From Bacteroidota bacterium (GTDB taxonomy: Bacteria; Bacteroidota; Ignavibacteria; Ignavibacteriales; Melioribacteraceae), in NCBI GenBank assembly GCA_023447335.1, contig JAEXOD010000195.1:1-7325 (forward strand): DNA of 7,325 bases, in the 5' to 3' direction. The notes beneath the pieces are model-generated. The model searched no databases and was not told the origin of the DNA. It saw nothing but the letters and a program-made list of their open reading frames with translations. Shown here piece by piece: positions 5,911 through 7,325 of this stretch (position 1 is the first letter of the stretch; every line of letters starts with the position of its first letter). Position numbers and translations under genes: made by a program.

Positions 5911-7248
5911 TTAATACTTAAATAAAATTGCTAACCCTTTTTTAATTATAGGATCTTTCATTGTGTATTTCCAAACAAAACCGTTTTTAAAGTTCTCAAT
6001 CATCATCACTATCGGTCCTTGGTCTATTCCCAAATAATCTGAAGCAATCCAGTTAGCGGTAGGATTAAATGCATCTTTAAGCCCATATTTTCCCCATAAC
6101 CCTTTATTTCCGTATTTTTCTACAATATTTCTGATTGTCGGCAAAACAATTTCCGGTGCAAATACGATTGAAGATGCCGCTGCTGTAGGTGCAATTGTAC
6201 CATCATCAAAATAATTTAAAATACTTCCAGAACTTCCTCTTCCGGCATACCACAAAAATTTATGCTTTTCGGTATTATAATTTTCTCCCGGACCGTCACA
6301 TGCGGTTATACCCCAGGTTAACGAATCATATCCTGTAAAACCATGCGGATTTTCAATTGAATATTTTTGCTGGGTTATTGTTGCCAATCTAGAGTTTTCG
6401 AAATAGTTGATTCCAAGTTTTTTTGTAAATTTATCGTTTATATTTCTAAAATCTACAAACATATGACTGTATTGATGCCCGAATAACGGAGGGAATAAAA
6501 TATGTTTAAGTCCTTTATATGGTTCATCCACTCTATAAGTGTTTAACCAAGAATCATAACCTTTTTCAATATTAGAATAATTAGAACCTGCTGCAATTAT
6601 ATACATAATCAAGGCTTCGTTGTAACCCTTCCAACCATAATCACTTAATCTTTTATCAGGGTCCCATTCCATCGCAATCGTATTTTGATCTTCCCCTTCC
6701 TTGTTTACACAAAAAAAGTCCCAATTTACTTTATTGGTAACCGAATCAGCTAATTTTCTTAATAGTATTTCTTCATTGTTGTTATTATCATAATATTGAA
6801 CCGCAAAACGAATTCCAGCCAACAATAATCCCGTATCAATTGAAGAAAGTTCGCTTTTCCACATTCGTTTTCCGGTCTTCATATCCAAAAAATGATAATA
6901 AAACCCCATATATCCCGTTGCGCTATCATTTTCGCTTTGTTCGCTATTTAATAAAAACTTCAACAAATTAATTGTTAAATTAATCGCTTTTTCTCGCGGT
7001 ATCCATTTATTTTCAACACCTATTGCCCAAACGGGAATAGCAAAACCCGTAGCGGCAATACTTGCAGGACTGTAATCTGTAGAACGATCTTTAACTAACC
7101 CGTTTTCACAATTTACTTCATTTATAAAATATAAGAAGGTTTTGTATTGTAAACTATCCAACAATGCCTTTTCGTCATTTGTAATATTAAAATTATTTCC
7201 AAATAACGAAGTAAACGAAAACAACATGCTTAAAATTATTTTTTTCAT
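5911..7248 (-). CDS. Secreted GH144/glycoamylase-family glycoside hydrolase (putative endo-beta-1,2-glucanase)
   Basis: Probably cleaves beta-1,2-glucan in the periplasm or outside the cell. It has 445 residues, close to the roughly 450 of characterised GH144 enzymes. Residues 1-18 (MKKIILSMLFSFTSLFGN) look like a Sec signal peptide; no lipobox cysteine is seen, so a soluble rather than lipid-anchored product is expected. Residues about 25-440 carry family landmarks: ELSSIDTGLLLAG (133-145), DYGWKGYNEAL (203-213), TWGITACDGPG (311-321), DDGTIAPTAAASS (348-360) and DYLGIDQGPIVMMIENF (404-420). Acidic residues in these blocks (E133, D138, E211, D318, D409) are catalytic or substrate-site candidates; I infer E211 as the likely acid from the family pattern. 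The ATG at 7246-7248 has a weak AAGGG upstream. It is monocistronic by its flanking terminators. Older annotation calls such proteins 'glucoamylase', which can mislead about substrate. Family sure, substrate moderately sure. Confidence 0.88.
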   Translation of the reverse strand: MKKIILSMLFSFTSLFGNNFNITNDEKALLDSLQYKTFLYFINEVNCENGLVKDRSTDYSPASIAATGFAIPVWAIGVENKWIPREKAINLTINLLKFLLNSEQSENDSATGYMGFYYHFLDMKTGKRMWKSELSSIDTGLLLAGIRFAVQYYDNNNNEEILLRKLADSVTNKVNWDFFCVNKEGEDQNTIAMEWDPDKRLSDYGWKGYNEALIMYIIAAGSNYSNIEKGYDSWLNTYRVDEPYKGLKHILFPPLFGHQYSHMFVDFRNINDKFTKKLGINYFENSRLATITQQKYSIENPHGFTGYDSLTWGITACDGPGENYNTEKHKFLWYAGRGSSGSILNYFDDGTIAPTAAASSIVFAPEIVLPTIRNIVEKYGNKGLWGKYGLKDAFNPTANWIASDYLGIDQGPIVMMIENFKNGFVWKYTMKDPIIKKGLAILFKY

Positions 7249-7268
7249 ATTTACCCTTATAAATTAAT

Positions 7269-7315
7269 AAAAAGAATCGGCGGTTGTTTTAGTGTAAAAT
7301 TATCAACCGCCGATT
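7269..7315 (-). terminator. Intrinsic terminator of an upstream gene outside the window
   Basis: A perfect 12-base inverted repeat (AATCGGCGGTTG at 7275-7286, CAACCGCCGATT at 7304-7315) encloses a 17-base loop. On the minus strand it is followed by C and five Ts (7273-7269), then more A/T. It should end a minus-strand gene lying beyond the right edge; in-frame-unknown stop triplets TAG (7319-7321) and TAA (7315-7317) are close by. The stem base is only 26 bases before the glycosidase start codon, so it could alternatively act as a leader structure of that gene. Confidence 0.78.
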
Positions 7316-7325
7316 TAACTAGGGG

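Noticed and set aside
5911..7248. Reading the glycosidase as a starch-type glucoamylase
   Set aside because: The motifs fit the glycoamylase-like COG5368/GH144 group rather than GH15 glucoamylases; the old name reflects annotation history.

Overview
The window is strongly AT-rich. All its genes lie on the minus strand, so transcription runs from high to low coordinates. Most starts lack a clear Shine-Dalgarno sequence and follow A/T-rich leaders. The ExbB and ExbD proteins, the family I pyrophosphatase (NPWH...ENIP start) and the GH144-type glucanase all resemble Bacteroidota and relatives (the FCB group, including Ignavibacteria/Chlorobiota-like lineages). I would place the DNA in that group but cannot name a genus.

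Layout in the direction of transcription. (1) At 7269-7315 a hairpin plus T-run looks like the terminator of an unseen upstream gene. (2) At 7248-5911 is a secreted GH144/glycoamylase-type glycosidase with its own terminator at 5864-5824. (3) At 5777-2615 is a two-gene signalling operon: a membrane histidine kinase (sensor-HAMP-PAS-HisKA-HATPase) and, one base later, an NtrC-type response regulator (REC, sigma54 AAA+, Fis-type HTH). (4) At 2614-1995 is a 620-base stretch without a gene, rich in short dyads. (5) At 1994-1 is a probable operon of soluble inorganic pyrophosphatase, ExbB-type proton channel and ExbD, the last cut by the window edge.

How the parts may fit together. The regulator should activate sigma54 (RpoN) promoters. 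Upstream of both ppa and the kinase gene is a -24/-12-like element (TGGC, then TTTG at the right spacing), and in both cases the T of TGGC is exactly 40 bases before the A of the start codon. Just after the regulator gene are two identical 15-base dyads and one degenerate copy, spaced about three and five helical turns apart. These could be enhancer sites. A testable model is that the two-component pair controls itself and the ppa-exbB-exbD operon. This is inference: both -12 elements lack the usual C after TTG, and AT-rich DNA produces such dyads easily.

I found no CRISPR array, tRNA, rRNA, insertion sequence or phage gene. No gene here belongs to an unknown family; what is worth checking is the regulatory architecture.
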